Shown: one piece after another, positions 26,156 to 34,771 of the stretch
How the letters are laid out: each line of letters starts with the position of its first letter
Numbering within the stretch: position 1 is the first letter of the stretch
Assembly (NCBI RefSeq): GCF_004791025.1
Contig: NZ_SRUO01000012.1
Coordinates: 1 to 64,000 of the forward strand
Direction of reading: 5' to 3'
Source of the DNA: Mesorhizobium sp. M4B.F.Ca.ET.203.01.1.1
Lineage (GTDB): Bacteria > Pseudomonadota > Alphaproteobacteria > Rhizobiales > Rhizobiaceae
Length of the DNA stretch: 64,000 nucleotides
Notes under the pieces: model-generated
What the model saw: the letters and a program-made list of their open reading frames with translations, nothing else
What the model was told of the DNA's origin: nothing
Database searches by the model: none
Translations under genes and position numbers: made by a program

Positions 26156-27204
26156 ATCGGTGCCCCGGCCACCGGCGTCCAGATCACATCGTCGATCCTG
26201 GTCGCGCCGGTCGCCAGCATAGCCAGCCGGTCGAAGCCGAGCGCCGAGCCACTCGCCTGCGGCATGCTGGCAAGCGCCGCCAGGAAATCCTCGTCGATCG
26301 GGTAACGCTCCTGGTAGATGCGCTCCTTCTCGTCCATCTCGGCGGCGAAGCGGCGGCGCTGTTCCGCCGGATCGGTGAGTTCACCAAAAGCGTTGGCGAG
26401 CTCGACGCCGCAGCAATAGAGCTCGAAGCGCTCGGCGACGCGGGGATCCTCGGCGCTCGGCCTGGCAAGCGCGGCTTCCGAGGCCGGGTAGCCATAGAGG
26501 ATGGTGGCGCGCCCCTGCCCGAGCGCCGGCTCGACCTTCTCGACCATCACCCGGCTGAACAGGTCGGCCCAGCTGTCGTCGGGGGCGGTGCGTATGCCTG
26601 CCCTGATCAGGGCTGCGTGAAGGGCGGCGCGATCGGTGCCGCCATCGGTTGCCACCGTCGCGAGAAGATCGATGCCGGCATGGCGCGAAAAGGCCTCGGT
26701 GACGCTCAGCCGCTCCGGCTCGGCGAAAGGGTCGGCCTCGCGGCCGCGAAAGCGGAAGGTCCTGGCACCCGCCTTCTCCGCCGCCAGCGCCAGGAATTCG
26801 GCGCAGTCGCGCATCAGGCTCTCATAGGTCTCGCCGACCCGGTACCATTCGAGCATGGTGAATTCCGGATGATGCAACGGGCCGCGCTCGCGGTTGCGCC
26901 AGACCGGGCCAAGGCTGAAGATGCGCCGTTCGCCGGCGGCCAGCAGCTTTTTGCAGGCGAATTCCGGCGAGGTGTGGAGATAGAGCGGCTGGCGCGCGCC
27001 GTCCGTCCCGATCGCCTCGGTGGCGAATGCCGCAAGATGCGCCTCGTTGCCAGGCGAAACCTGCAGCGCCGAGGTCGTCACCTCGATGAAATCGCGCTCG
27101 CCGAACCAGCCGCGCAGCGCCGCAGTGATGGCGTTGCGGGCGATCAGCCGCGGCCGGCGATCGGCATGGACATCGGGCGTCCACCAGGGGGAAGCGCCGG
27201 TCAT
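26152..27204 (-). CDS. epmA: Elongation factor P beta-lysyltransferase
   Basis: 350 residues with a class II aminoacyl-tRNA synthetase core but no anticodon-binding domain, as in EpmA (PoxA/GenX). Motif 2 reads GPVWRNRERGPLHHPEFTML followed by EWYRVG. ELANAFGEL and the motif 3 stretch GSALGFDRLAML are present. EpmA joins (R)-beta-lysine to a Lys of EF-P. I start at the ATG giving MTGASPWW; longer in-frame options add an unconserved Pro-rich tail. It is divergent from efp, 129 bases away. The aminomutase EpmB, which makes (R)-beta-lysine, is not in the window. Confidence 0.93.
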   Translation of the reverse strand: MTGASPWWTPDVHADRRPRLIARNAITAALRGWFGERDFIEVTTSALQVSPGNEAHLAAFATEAIGTDGARQPLYLHTSPEFACKKLLAAGERRIFSLGPVWRNRERGPLHHPEFTMLEWYRVGETYESLMRDCAEFLALAAEKAGARTFRFRGREADPFAEPERLSVTEAFSRHAGIDLLATVATDGGTDRAALHAALIRAGIRTAPDDSWADLFSRVMVEKVEPALGQGRATILYGYPASEAALARPSAEDPRVAERFELYCCGVELANAFGELTDPAEQRRRFAAEMDEKERIYQERYPIDEDFLAALASMPQASGSALGFDRLAMLATGATRIDDVIWTPVAGAPI

Positions 27205-27333
27205 GGGCGGGAAAATCGCCGGGAAGGCTGGCGGTTCGGCGCGAGATGCGCTAGGGCGCGCGGGATGGCCGCCGTTGCCGATTTGTGGCAAGCAGCATTC
27301 TCAGGCCAAGAAACTCGATTGGGATTGAACACT

Positions 27334-27903
27334 GTGGTCAAGGTCATCGCCAGCTCCTTACGCAAAGGCAACGTCGTCGATAAGGACGGCAAGCTCTATG
27401 TCATCCTCTTTGCCGAAAACATCCACCCTGGCAAGGGCACGCCGGTGACGCAGCTCGACATGCGCCGCATCGGCGACGGGGTGAAGGTTTCGGAACGCTA
27501 CCGCACCACCGAGCAGGTGGAGCGCGCGTATGTGGAGGAGCGCGAGCACACCTTCCTCTACTCGGACGCCGAAGGCTTCCATTTCATGAACCCGGAGACC
27601 TACGATCAGGTGGCGGTGACGGAAAGCGTGGTCGGCGACGCCGCGCCCTACCTGCAGGAAGGCATGCCCGTGCAGGTGTCACAGTTCAACGGTATCGCAA
27701 TCGCGCTGGTGCTGCCGCAACGCGCCACCTTCGAGGTGGTGGACACCGAGCCGGTCACCAAGGGCCAGACGGCGTCCTCGTCCTACAAGCCGGCGGTGCT
27801 TTCCAACGGCGTGCGCACGGCAGTGCCGCCGCACATTTCCGCCGGCACGCGCGTGGTGGTGATGACGGCCGACGGCTCCTACGTCGAGCGCGCCAAGGAC
27901 TGA
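27334..27903 (+). CDS. efp: Translation elongation factor P
   Basis: 189 residues from a GTG that gives MVKVIASSLRKGNVV, the standard N-terminus and standard EF-P length; an in-frame TTG 3 codons earlier is less likely. The KOW-like domain carries the modified Lys in HPGKGTPVTQ, and OB domains II and III follow (TTEQVERAYVEEREHTFLYS; ending VVVMTADGSYVERAKD). EF-P relieves ribosome stalling at proline stretches. Its divergent neighbour is the enzyme that lysylates it. Confidence 0.97.
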   Translation: MVKVIASSLRKGNVVDKDGKLYVILFAENIHPGKGTPVTQLDMRRIGDGVKVSERYRTTEQVERAYVEEREHTFLYSDAEGFHFMNPETYDQVAVTESVVGDAAPYLQEGMPVQVSQFNGIAIALVLPQRATFEVVDTEPVTKGQTASSSYKPAVLSNGVRTAVPPHISAGTRVVVMTADGSYVERAKD

Positions 27904-27922
27904 GTTCAGGACGAGTCCAGAC

Positions 27923-29023
27923 CTACCAGAGCTCGCCGGCGACCAGGCGGGCCGCTTCCTCGTGACCGCGCGACAGGGCCGGATCGGCGCCGAAGATCCG
28001 CGCATTCGACGACCATGACTGCAGCCGGCCCGGCGCCTTGCCCCGGCTGATCGCCGCGATCAGGTCACGGCGCGAGCACGCGCCCGGGATGACGAGGCCG
28101 GCATCGGCCTTCTCCACCAGATGAGCGAAGCCGCAGGTCTCGGTGAGGATGATCGGCAGCCCGTTGGCCAGCGCCTCGACGATGACCGTTCCGGTGGTCT
28201 CGATGCGCGCTGGGTGAACAAGCAGGTCCGCCGCCGCCATGATGGCGGGGATATCATCGCGAAAACCGAGGAATCTTATGTTGCCGCGCAGCTGCCGCGG
28301 CACGCCGCGCAGCACATGGCCCGCCATCGGAGTGCCGGCGGCGATCCCTGCGACCAGCCAGACGCAGTCGGGGAATGCCTCAAGAGCGCGCGCCACGCGG
28401 TCGAACCCCTTCACCCATGCCGCCCAGCCGATCGACAGCCAGGTCTCTGCCCCCGCCCCGATGCCTAGTTCCGCCCGCATGCGCTCGCGCGTTCCGTCGC
28501 TCCGCAAATGCGGCATCCGCCGCGCCGGGTCGAGGTTCGGCGAGATCCGCCGGAAGCGGCCGTCCGGCGTCTTCCAGATGCTTTGGTATTCGCTCTGCTG
28601 GCGCTCGCTGAGCATGATCAGGCTGGTGCGGGCGCCGGGCGTGAAACAACCCTGCTCGAGCTGCATCTGGGTGCGGTAGCGCGGCGAGAAGGTGCGCCAG
28701 GCACCTTGTTTGACCTTGGCGTAGGAGCGATCGCCGGAATAGTAGATGTCGAGCATCGGCAGCTTGTTGAAGCCGACGATGCGGTCGAAGTCGCGCCGCT
28801 GCGCGGCGAGTGCCGCGCCCAGCGCCACGTCGCGGCCGGGATTGGTGGGGTTGGTGGTCTTGACGATCCGGACCTGGCAGCCCGGATCGATCGCGCCACG
28901 TATTTCCGTGGTCAGGATGGTGACGTCGTGGCCGGCGGCGGCGACGTGCCTGGCAATCGACAGGCAATCGCGCTGCAGCCCGCCGAAAGACGACAGATTG
29001 CTGATCGCCATGCCGAAACGCAT
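27923..29023 (-). CDS. WaaG-like glycosyltransferase (lipopolysaccharide core glucosyltransferase I family)
   Basis: 366 residues of the GT4 family. The N-terminal half has SSFGGLQRDCLSIARHVAAA and RIVGFNKLPMLDIYYSGDRS, which parallel the FGGLQRD and VGFNKMPGLDVYFA segments of E. coli WaaG (RfaG). The C-terminal half has FLGFRDDIPAIMAAADLLVH and TGTVIVEALANGLPIILTET, including the nucleotide-sugar-binding Glu region. It probably adds a sugar to the LPS inner core. The start is ATG with GGGGAAG upstream. It is not close to waaA in this window (16 kb apart). The acceptor in rhizobia, which lack the enteric heptose core, may differ. Confidence 0.85.
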   Translation of the reverse strand: MRFGMAISNLSSFGGLQRDCLSIARHVAAAGHDVTILTTEIRGAIDPGCQVRIVKTTNPTNPGRDVALGAALAAQRRDFDRIVGFNKLPMLDIYYSGDRSYAKVKQGAWRTFSPRYRTQMQLEQGCFTPGARTSLIMLSERQQSEYQSIWKTPDGRFRRISPNLDPARRMPHLRSDGTRERMRAELGIGAGAETWLSIGWAAWVKGFDRVARALEAFPDCVWLVAGIAAGTPMAGHVLRGVPRQLRGNIRFLGFRDDIPAIMAAADLLVHPARIETTGTVIVEALANGLPIILTETCGFAHLVEKADAGLVIPGACSRRDLIAAISRGKAPGRLQSWSSNARIFGADPALSRGHEEAARLVAGELW

Positions 29024-29141
29024 GAAGATACTTCCCCAAAGCCTTCCTGCTTTTATCTTTTCTTTCAGAGGCCTGGCAAGCTCGAGGCGCGCTTCGAGCG
29101 CCTCGATCACGAAGTTCTGAACGCGTCTTCGGCTTCGCCGG

Positions 29142-29798
29142 CTATTTGTTCGCCGCCGTGGAGGGGTGCACCGGGCGGCGTACCGCCCGCACCTTGCCGC
29201 TGTTGCCGCCGCCGCAGAAGAAGCAGCCGCCGCCATCCGACTCAAGCCCGGACACGCCGGTTCCAGCCGGCATCTCCAGCATCTCGAGCACCTCTCCAGT
29301 GCCGGGATCGATACGCCGCAGATCGCTCTCATCGCCTTCCCAGGTGCCGTGCCACAGCTCGCCGTCGACCCAGGTGACGCCGGTGACGACGCGCTTGGAC
29401 TCGATGGTGCGGATCACCTTGCCCGTTTCGGGATCGATCTGATGGATCTTGCGGGCACGGTATTCACCGACCCAGAGCGAGCCTTCCGCCCAGGTCAGGC
29501 CGGAGTCGCCGCCATTGCCGGGGGCCGCAATGGTGGCGACCACCTCGCCGGTCTGCGGCTCGATCTTCTGGATGCGGTCCTCGGCGATCTGGTAGAGGTG
29601 CTTGCCGTCAAAGGCGGTTCCGGCATGCGCGGCGACATCGATCGAGCGCAGCGTCGCCCCGGTCTCGGGATCGAGCGCGTTGAGCTTGTCGCCGGAGGCG
29701 AACCAGACCTTTTCGCCGTCGAAGGTCACGCCGGCGACGGTCTTGACGCCGGGAAAGGGCCCGTATTCACGCAGGATTTCGGCGGCGGCTCGTTTCAT
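29142..29798 (-). CDS. Beta-propeller protein (Vgb/glutamine-cyclotransferase-like repeats)
   Basis: 218 residues made of four to five repeats of about 40-45 residues. Each has a pattern like GVTFDGEKVWFASGDKLNAL then DPETGATLRSI, or GLTWAEGSLWVGEYRARKIH then QIDPETGKVIRTI. The fold resembles virginiamycin lyase and glutaminyl cyclase-type propellers. There is no signal peptide. The C-terminus holds CFFCGGGNSGKVRAVRRP, with a Cys pair that could bind a metal. The ATG at 29798 has GGAG 7 bases upstream. It lies 37 bases after a helix-turn-helix regulator gene on the same strand. The function is unknown. Confidence 0.75.
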   Translation of the reverse strand: MKRAAAEILREYGPFPGVKTVAGVTFDGEKVWFASGDKLNALDPETGATLRSIDVAAHAGTAFDGKHLYQIAEDRIQKIEPQTGEVVATIAAPGNGGDSGLTWAEGSLWVGEYRARKIHQIDPETGKVIRTIESKRVVTGVTWVDGELWHGTWEGDESDLRRIDPGTGEVLEMLEMPAGTGVSGLESDGGGCFFCGGGNSGKVRAVRRPVHPSTAANK

Positions 29799-29835
29799 CT
29801 TGATCTCCATCGATTTGAACAATCTCGCCACTAAC

Positions 29836-31074
29836 CTAGTCGCTGGGCAACGGACCTGGGAGTAACAACACAGTCGGGAATGCCGGCATCGGCGGCGTCA
29901 TCCAGCGCCGGGCCCTGCCGCGGCCGACCGGCTGCACCTTGTGTTGCCCCGAAAGCTCTTCCAGCGCCCGCTGCACGGTGCGCGCGCTGGCGCCGAGCGC
30001 GATCGCCAGCGCTGAGCTCGACCATGACTCGCCGTCGGCCAGGAAGGCGAGCACCGCGCCGTGCTCTTCCTCGACAGGGGGCGCCAGCACCACGACCTCG
30101 CGGGCGCGCCGCGGGGCCAGCTCGAAGCCCTGGGCCGTGGCGTTGATCTCGGCGAATGCGCCGAGCTCGGCGAATGCGCCGAGCTCGGCGCGCAGCCGGC
30201 CCATCTCGACCCGCAGCCGGGCGCGATGCGATTCATCGGCATGCCTGGCGCGAAAAGCGCGTCTGAGCAACGCCTCCCGCGATGCGTCCGCCGGCCAGGC
30301 TTCGGCAAGCGTGCGCGCCAGCGCAAACAGCACCGGCCGCGTCGCCAGTTGAACCACCGCGCCCGCCTCGCGCACGACATTGCGGCAGGCATCGACGACC
30401 AGCGCCTGCGAGGCCAGCAGCGCCTCGACCTCTTCGAGCAGGAGCAGTCTCTCGGAACCTTGCGCGATGAGCCGCGCGGCGGGCATCTTCAGCACCAGCG
30501 AAGCGTTTTCCACCTCGGTCGTGAGCGCCGGTATGTTCGCCTCATAGGCGGCGAGCGCTGCCCGGCCGAGCGCGGCCCGCGCCGCCTTTGTCCTCAGGCG
30601 CCGGACCGCGATGCCGGCGGCCGCAAGCTCATGCGCGACGCGCGCGACCGGCGGCAGTGGCGCGGGGTCGAAGCCGGCAAGCAGGCGTTCGGCTTCGTCG
30701 AGGCGGCCGATCAGGATGAGGCGGCGCGCTTCCAGGCTTCCCGCATAGGCGGCATTGACACGGTCGCCATGCGCTTGAAGTGTCGCTCGCGCCGTCCGCA
30801 GCGCCTTTTCCGGCCAGCCGAGATCGCGTGACACAAGCGCGATCTCTGCCTCGGCGACGACGCAGCGCGCGCGCGCCACCGTTTCCTTCGGGCTGAACGC
30901 GCGGGCAGCGCTTTTGAGCAGCGCCTTTGCCCGCTCGAGATCGCCGAGCTGGGCCATGGCAATGCCGCGCAAGGCCAGCGCCGGCGCGTCGTCGCGCAGT
31001 GCGACCCGCTTCAAGGCGCCGAGCGGATCACCCGCCGCGAGCGCGCGGCCGGCTGCGGTGATCAGCGAGTCCAT
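29836..31074 (-). CDS. Helical-repeat regulator with C-terminal helix-turn-helix
   Basis: 412 residues from the ATG giving MDSLITAAGRALAAG. The N-terminal two thirds are TPR-like helices (ALRGIAMAQLGDLERAKALL; LEARRLILIGRLDEAERLLA). The C-terminal 70 residues look like a winged helix: AVLAFLADGESWSSSALAIA, LGASARTVQRALEELSGQ, HKVQPVGRGRARRW. It is probably a regulator that senses through its helical repeats. It precedes the propeller gene and is divergent from the DUF899 gene (111 bases), so both are likely targets. An 18-base tandem repeat sits inside the coding region. Confidence 0.75.
   Translation of the reverse strand: MDSLITAAGRALAAGDPLGALKRVALRDDAPALALRGIAMAQLGDLERAKALLKSAARAFSPKETVARARCVVAEAEIALVSRDLGWPEKALRTARATLQAHGDRVNAAYAGSLEARRLILIGRLDEAERLLAGFDPAPLPPVARVAHELAAAGIAVRRLRTKAARAALGRAALAAYEANIPALTTEVENASLVLKMPAARLIAQGSERLLLLEEVEALLASQALVVDACRNVVREAGAVVQLATRPVLFALARTLAEAWPADASREALLRRAFRARHADESHRARLRVEMGRLRAELGAFAELGAFAEINATAQGFELAPRRAREVVVLAPPVEEEHGAVLAFLADGESWSSSALAIALGASARTVQRALEELSGQHKVQPVGRGRARRWMTPPMPAFPTVLLLPGPLPSD
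30148..30190. repeat. 18-bp tandem repeat inside the regulator gene
   Basis: CTCGGCGAATGCGCCGAG occurs twice in full and then as 7 more bases. In the protein it gives a repeated six-residue unit (read as ELGAFA, ELGAFA, E). The unit length is a multiple of three, so copy-number change keeps the frame. Confidence 0.85.
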
Positions 31075-31185
31075 GCAGGGCCCGCCGGCGCAAATCCCGT
31101 CACACTTGTAACTCTCATCATCGCGCCATCCGGCCCTATGTCTGTCCTCGCACCCCAACCAAACCGAAAGAATGGGACAAGAGCA

Positions 31186-31935
31186 ATGACCCAACACATG
31201 AAGACACCGCCGATCGTTTCGCAGGAGGCCTGGGAAGGCGCGTATGAAGAGATGCTCGTGAAGGAGAAGGCGATGACGCGGGCCCGCGATGCGCTCGCCG
31301 CCGAGCGCCGCCGCATGCCATGGATGGCGGTCGAGAAGGACTATATGTTCGACGGCCCGAACGGCAAGGCAAGCCTGCTCGACCTATTCGAAGGCCGCCG
31401 CCAACTGGTCGTCTACCGCGCATTCTTCGAGCCCGGCGTCTATGGCTGGCCGGAACATGCCTGCCGCGGCTGCTCGCTGGGCGCCGACATGGTCGGCAAC
31501 GTTGCCCATCTCAACGCCCGCGACACGACGCTTGCCTATGCCTCGCGCGCGCCGCAGGCCGACATCGCGCGGCTGAAGAAGCGGATGGGCTGGGAGATGC
31601 CCTGGTACACGATCACCGACAGCTGGGATAAGGATTTCGGCGTCGACGAATGGCACGGCCACAACGTGTTCATCCACGACGGCAGTCGAATCTTCCGCAC
31701 CTATTTCATCAACAATCGCGGCGACGAGGCATTTGGCACCGTCTGGAGCTATCTCGACGTCACCCCGCTCGGCCGCCAGGAGGTATGGGAGGATTCGCCC
31801 GAGGGCTATCCGCAGACCCAGACCTACAAATGGTGGAACTGGCACGACAACTACGAAGAGGGCGCCGCCCCCGACCAGAGATGGGTCGAGGTGTCGGATG
31901 TCGGCGAAGCGGCCTTCCGCAACAAGGACGCCTGA
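31186..31935 (+). CDS. DUF899 family thioredoxin-fold protein
   Basis: 249 residues: EEMLVKEKAMTRARDALAAE, RRRMPWMAVEKDYMFDGPNG, the SLLDLFEGRRQLVVYRAFFE strand, CRGCSLGADMVGNVAHLNAR and LKKRMGWEMPWYTITDSW, all typical of DUF899. The family has a thioredoxin-like fold with a modified Cys motif; here CRGC sits where a CxxC site would be, so redox activity is possible. The biochemical function is unknown. It has an AAGAG site before the ATG and is divergent from the helix-turn-helix gene. A hairpin follows the stop. Confidence 0.85.
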   Translation: MTQHMKTPPIVSQEAWEGAYEEMLVKEKAMTRARDALAAERRRMPWMAVEKDYMFDGPNGKASLLDLFEGRRQLVVYRAFFEPGVYGWPEHACRGCSLGADMVGNVAHLNARDTTLAYASRAPQADIARLKKRMGWEMPWYTITDSWDKDFGVDEWHGHNVFIHDGSRIFRTYFINNRGDEAFGTVWSYLDVTPLGRQEVWEDSPEGYPQTQTYKWWNWHDNYEEGAAPDQRWVEVSDVGEAAFRNKDA

Positions 31936-31946
31936 GCGCGAAGCGA

Positions 31947-31975
31947 CTCTGGCGGTGCTAGCCGCACCGCCAGAG
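31947..31975 (+). terminator. Hairpin after the DUF899 gene
   Basis: CTCTGGCGGTGC, loop TAGCC, GCACCGCCAGAG form a perfect 12-bp stem starting 12 bases after the stop codon. There is no T-tract behind it, so it may act as a weak terminator or an RNA 3' end stabiliser. Confidence 0.65.
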
Positions 31976-32026
31976 CCGATCCCCGATCGGGCCTTGACGG
32001 CCCTTACACCTTGGAAAGTGGATACA

Positions 32027-32296
32027 ATGAGCAGCGAAAACGACGGCGCCCTTGCGGCGGCTGATTCCCCTCGCCCCAACGACTTGAGCGGCTTCGGCCT
32101 CGCCGACTGGCTCTGCCTGGCGGCAGCACCGACCTTCGCGGTCATGGCGCTGCTGACCGCCGCCTATGGCGGCCACGACATGATGTGCATGCCCGGCCCC
32201 GGCGCCTCCATGCTCAGCGGCATGGTGCCGATGTATCTGCTGATGGCCGGCTTCCACCTGACACCCTGGCTGCGGCTGGTGGCGAGGCGCAGCTGA
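32027..32296 (+). CDS. Small membrane protein of unknown function
   Basis: 89 residues. The first 25 are soluble (MSSENDGALAAADSPRPNDL). Two hydrophobic segments follow: LADWLCLAAAPTFAVMALLT and MVPMYLLMAGFHLTPWLRLV. The connecting loop HDMMCMPGPGASMLSG is Met-rich with His and Cys and might bind metal. I do not recognise a family. It lies 91 bases downstream of DUF899 on the same strand, behind a hairpin, and before the cardiolipin synthase gene (180 bases). The ATG is preceded by a weak GGAT site. Confidence 0.6.
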   Translation: MSSENDGALAAADSPRPNDLSGFGLADWLCLAAAPTFAVMALLTAAYGGHDMMCMPGPGASMLSGMVPMYLLMAGFHLTPWLRLVARRS

Positions 32297-32476
32297 ATTC
32301 TGCCGCGTCTGCGGACGCCAATCGTCACTTCGAGTTCATCGCCTTCTCGCGCATGACCCGCCACAAGCACGAGATCACCACCGGTTTGCGCCTAGCAGGT
32401 CTCGCCAAGAGCGTGTCCTCGACCTGTCCCACCAACCGCATTGCCTTCCGCTTCCGCACGCACAATAGTCGGACCG

Positions 32477-33937
32477 ATGCTGCAGGCAATCGCGAGTCAC
32501 TGGTCCGAGCTTATCCTGATCCTCTCGTTGGCGATGGCGGCCGTCGGCATCGTCCACGCCATCATGACCAAGGAAGACGTGCGCGCCGCCACCGGCTGGG
32601 TCGGCGTGATGCTGCTGTCGCCCTTCCTCGGCGCGATCATCTACGCCATCGCCGGCATCAACCGCATCCGTCGCGCGACGATCAGCGCCATGCGGCCGCT
32701 TTCCGGCGAGGCGGCTCTGGCCAAGCAGGAGCGCGACATCGCCGCCGAGGATTTGATCACGGCCGAGTACGGCCAGCGCTTCGTCGGGCTGAAGACGTTG
32801 GGCGACAGGGTGGCACGCCGCGCTCTGACTTCAGGAAACGCGATCGCCGTCCTGGAAACGGGCGACGAGGCCTATGCCGCTATGTGCCACGCCATCGACG
32901 GCGCGGAGCGCAGCGTGCTGCTCGAGACCTATATCTTCGACAATGACGCCGTCGGACAGCTGTTCGTCGAAGCGCTCGGCCGCGCCGTCCGGCGCGGCGT
33001 CGCCGTGCGCGTGCTGATCGACGCCGTCGGCGTGCGCTACTCCGTGCCCAGCATCCTCAAACAGCTCAAGGAGGCGGAGGTCACCACCGACCTCTTCAAC
33101 GGCAACATCGTCATGGGCCTGAGACTGCCCTATGCCAATCTGAGAACGCACAGGAAGATCCTCATCGTCGACGGCACGGTGGCGTTCACGGGAGGCATGA
33201 ACATCCGCAAGGGATTCTCCGCCGAATTCGCCGGTTCCGACAGTTCGCGGGACACGCATTTCAAGGTCACAGGGCCGGTGGTGGCCGACCTGTTCGCGGT
33301 CGCGGCGGAGGACTGGCGCTTCGCCGGCAACGAGGCCCTGAAGGGCGAGACCTGGCAGGTGGCGGCACCCTTGTCGGCGCCCGGCCAGCCGATGCTGGTG
33401 CGGGCGGTGGCGAGCGGACCGGATGCCTCGAACGAAACCAACCACAAGCTGCTGATGGGGGCGTTCTCCGTCGCGCGCAAATCGATCCGCATCATGTCGC
33501 CCTATTTCCTGCCGGACCGCGAACTGATCAGCGCGCTGACCACGGCGGCACGGCGCGGTGTCGAGATCGACATCGTCGTCCCGGCGGTGAACAACCTCTT
33601 CCTCGTCGACCGCGCGATGACGGCGCAGTTCGACCAGGTGCTGAAGCATTATTGCCGGGTCTGGCGCCACGAAGGCGCCTTCGACCATTCGAAACTGATG
33701 GCGATCGACGGCGTCTGGGCCTATATCGGCTCCTCCAATCTCGACGCCCGGTCGCTGAGGCTGAATTTCGAGATCGACATGGAGGTTCTTGATGCGGACT
33801 TTGCCGCCGAGATCGAGGCACGCATCGGATCGGCCATCGCCTCCGCGCAGCCGGTGACGCTTGAGACGTTGAAGGCCCGCCCCTTCTTCATCCGCGTCTT
33901 CGACCGGTTGCTGTGGCTGGGATCGCCCTATCTATAG
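32477..33937 (+). CDS. cls: Cardiolipin synthase (phospholipase D family)
   Basis: 486 residues. Two N-terminal membrane segments (ELILILSLAMAAVGIVHAIM and GWVGVMLLSPFLGAIIYAIA) are followed by two phospholipase D domains. The HKD motifs are THRKILIVDGTVAFTGGMN and DHSKLMAIDGVWAYIGSSN (HxKxxxxD both times). It joins two phosphatidylglycerol molecules, or related phospholipids, at the inner membrane. The length is normal. A short gap (24 bases) to the next gene suggests co-transcription with the phosphodiesterase. Confidence 0.92.
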   Translation: MLQAIASHWSELILILSLAMAAVGIVHAIMTKEDVRAATGWVGVMLLSPFLGAIIYAIAGINRIRRATISAMRPLSGEAALAKQERDIAAEDLITAEYGQRFVGLKTLGDRVARRALTSGNAIAVLETGDEAYAAMCHAIDGAERSVLLETYIFDNDAVGQLFVEALGRAVRRGVAVRVLIDAVGVRYSVPSILKQLKEAEVTTDLFNGNIVMGLRLPYANLRTHRKILIVDGTVAFTGGMNIRKGFSAEFAGSDSSRDTHFKVTGPVVADLFAVAAEDWRFAGNEALKGETWQVAAPLSAPGQPMLVRAVASGPDASNETNHKLLMGAFSVARKSIRIMSPYFLPDRELISALTTAARRGVEIDIVVPAVNNLFLVDRAMTAQFDQVLKHYCRVWRHEGAFDHSKLMAIDGVWAYIGSSNLDARSLRLNFEIDMEVLDADFAAEIEARIGSAIASAQPVTLETLKARPFFIRVFDRLLWLGSPYL

Positions 33938-33961
33938 CGCAAGGAACAGAGCAGCAGGACC

Positions 33962-34762
33962 ATGGAGATAAACGGACGCAACCTGCCGGAGACCGTGCTC
34001 CTGTCGATCCGCCACAGAAAGGCGCGGAAGGCAAAGGCGACGCCGCGCAAGCGGGTCGACGGCCCCGAGATGGTGGTCGCTTCCTACAACGTCCACAAAT
34101 GCATCGGCACCGACCGCAAATTCGATCCCGAACGGACCGCGCGCGTCATCCGCGAAATCAGCCCGGACGTCATCGCCCTGCAGGAGGCCGACAACCGTTT
34201 CGGCGACCGCGCCGGCTTGCTCGATTTGGCGCGGCTCGAACACGAAACCGGGCTGGTGCCGGTGCCGGTGTCCGGCAACGGCAAGGGCCATGGCTGGCGC
34301 GGCAATGTGCTTTTGTTCAAACGCGGCACGGTGCGCGACGTCCACCAGATCAAGCTGCCGGGGCTCGAGCCGCGCGGCGCGCTGGTCGCCGAAATCGATC
34401 TCGACGAGAAGCGGTCGCTGCGCGTGATCGCCGCCCATCTCGGCCTGCTGCGCCGCTCGCGCTCCGAACAGGCGCGCGTCGTGCTCGACATCATGAGCAG
34501 CGCCGACGAGAGGCCGACGCTTTTGCTTGGCGATCTCAACGAATGGCGGCTCGGCAACCGCTCGGCGCTCAACACGCTGCACACCACATTCGGGCACACG
34601 CCGCCGGCGGTGCCGACCTTTCCCTCAGGCCTGCCGGTGCTTGCGCTGGACAGGATCATGGGCAACCGCAACGACATGGTCTCGGCGGTGGAAGCGCACG
34701 ACACGCCGCTGTCGCGGGTCGCCTCGGATCATTTGCCGCTCACGGCTTTCGTGCATCTGTAA
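33962..34762 (+). CDS. Endonuclease/exonuclease/phosphatase-family protein
   Basis: 266 residues of the EEP fold: VVASYNVHKCIGTDRKFDPE at the N-terminus, metal Glu in DVIALQEADNRFGD, catalytic region RVIAAHLGLL and LLLGDLNEW, and the final SDHLPLTAFVHL. A basic tail precedes the domain (RHRKARKAKATPRKR). Members act on nucleic acids, inositol phosphates or sphingomyelin; there is no export signal here. It lies 24 bases after cls, an arrangement that hints at a lipid-related role (inference). Its 3' end faces the GH127 gene 9 bases away. Confidence 0.85.
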   Translation: MEINGRNLPETVLLSIRHRKARKAKATPRKRVDGPEMVVASYNVHKCIGTDRKFDPERTARVIREISPDVIALQEADNRFGDRAGLLDLARLEHETGLVPVPVSGNGKGHGWRGNVLLFKRGTVRDVHQIKLPGLEPRGALVAEIDLDEKRSLRVIAAHLGLLRRSRSEQARVVLDIMSSADERPTLLLGDLNEWRLGNRSALNTLHTTFGHTPPAVPTFPSGLPVLALDRIMGNRNDMVSAVEAHDTPLSRVASDHLPLTAFVHL

Positions 34763-34771
34763 GATCGGCCT

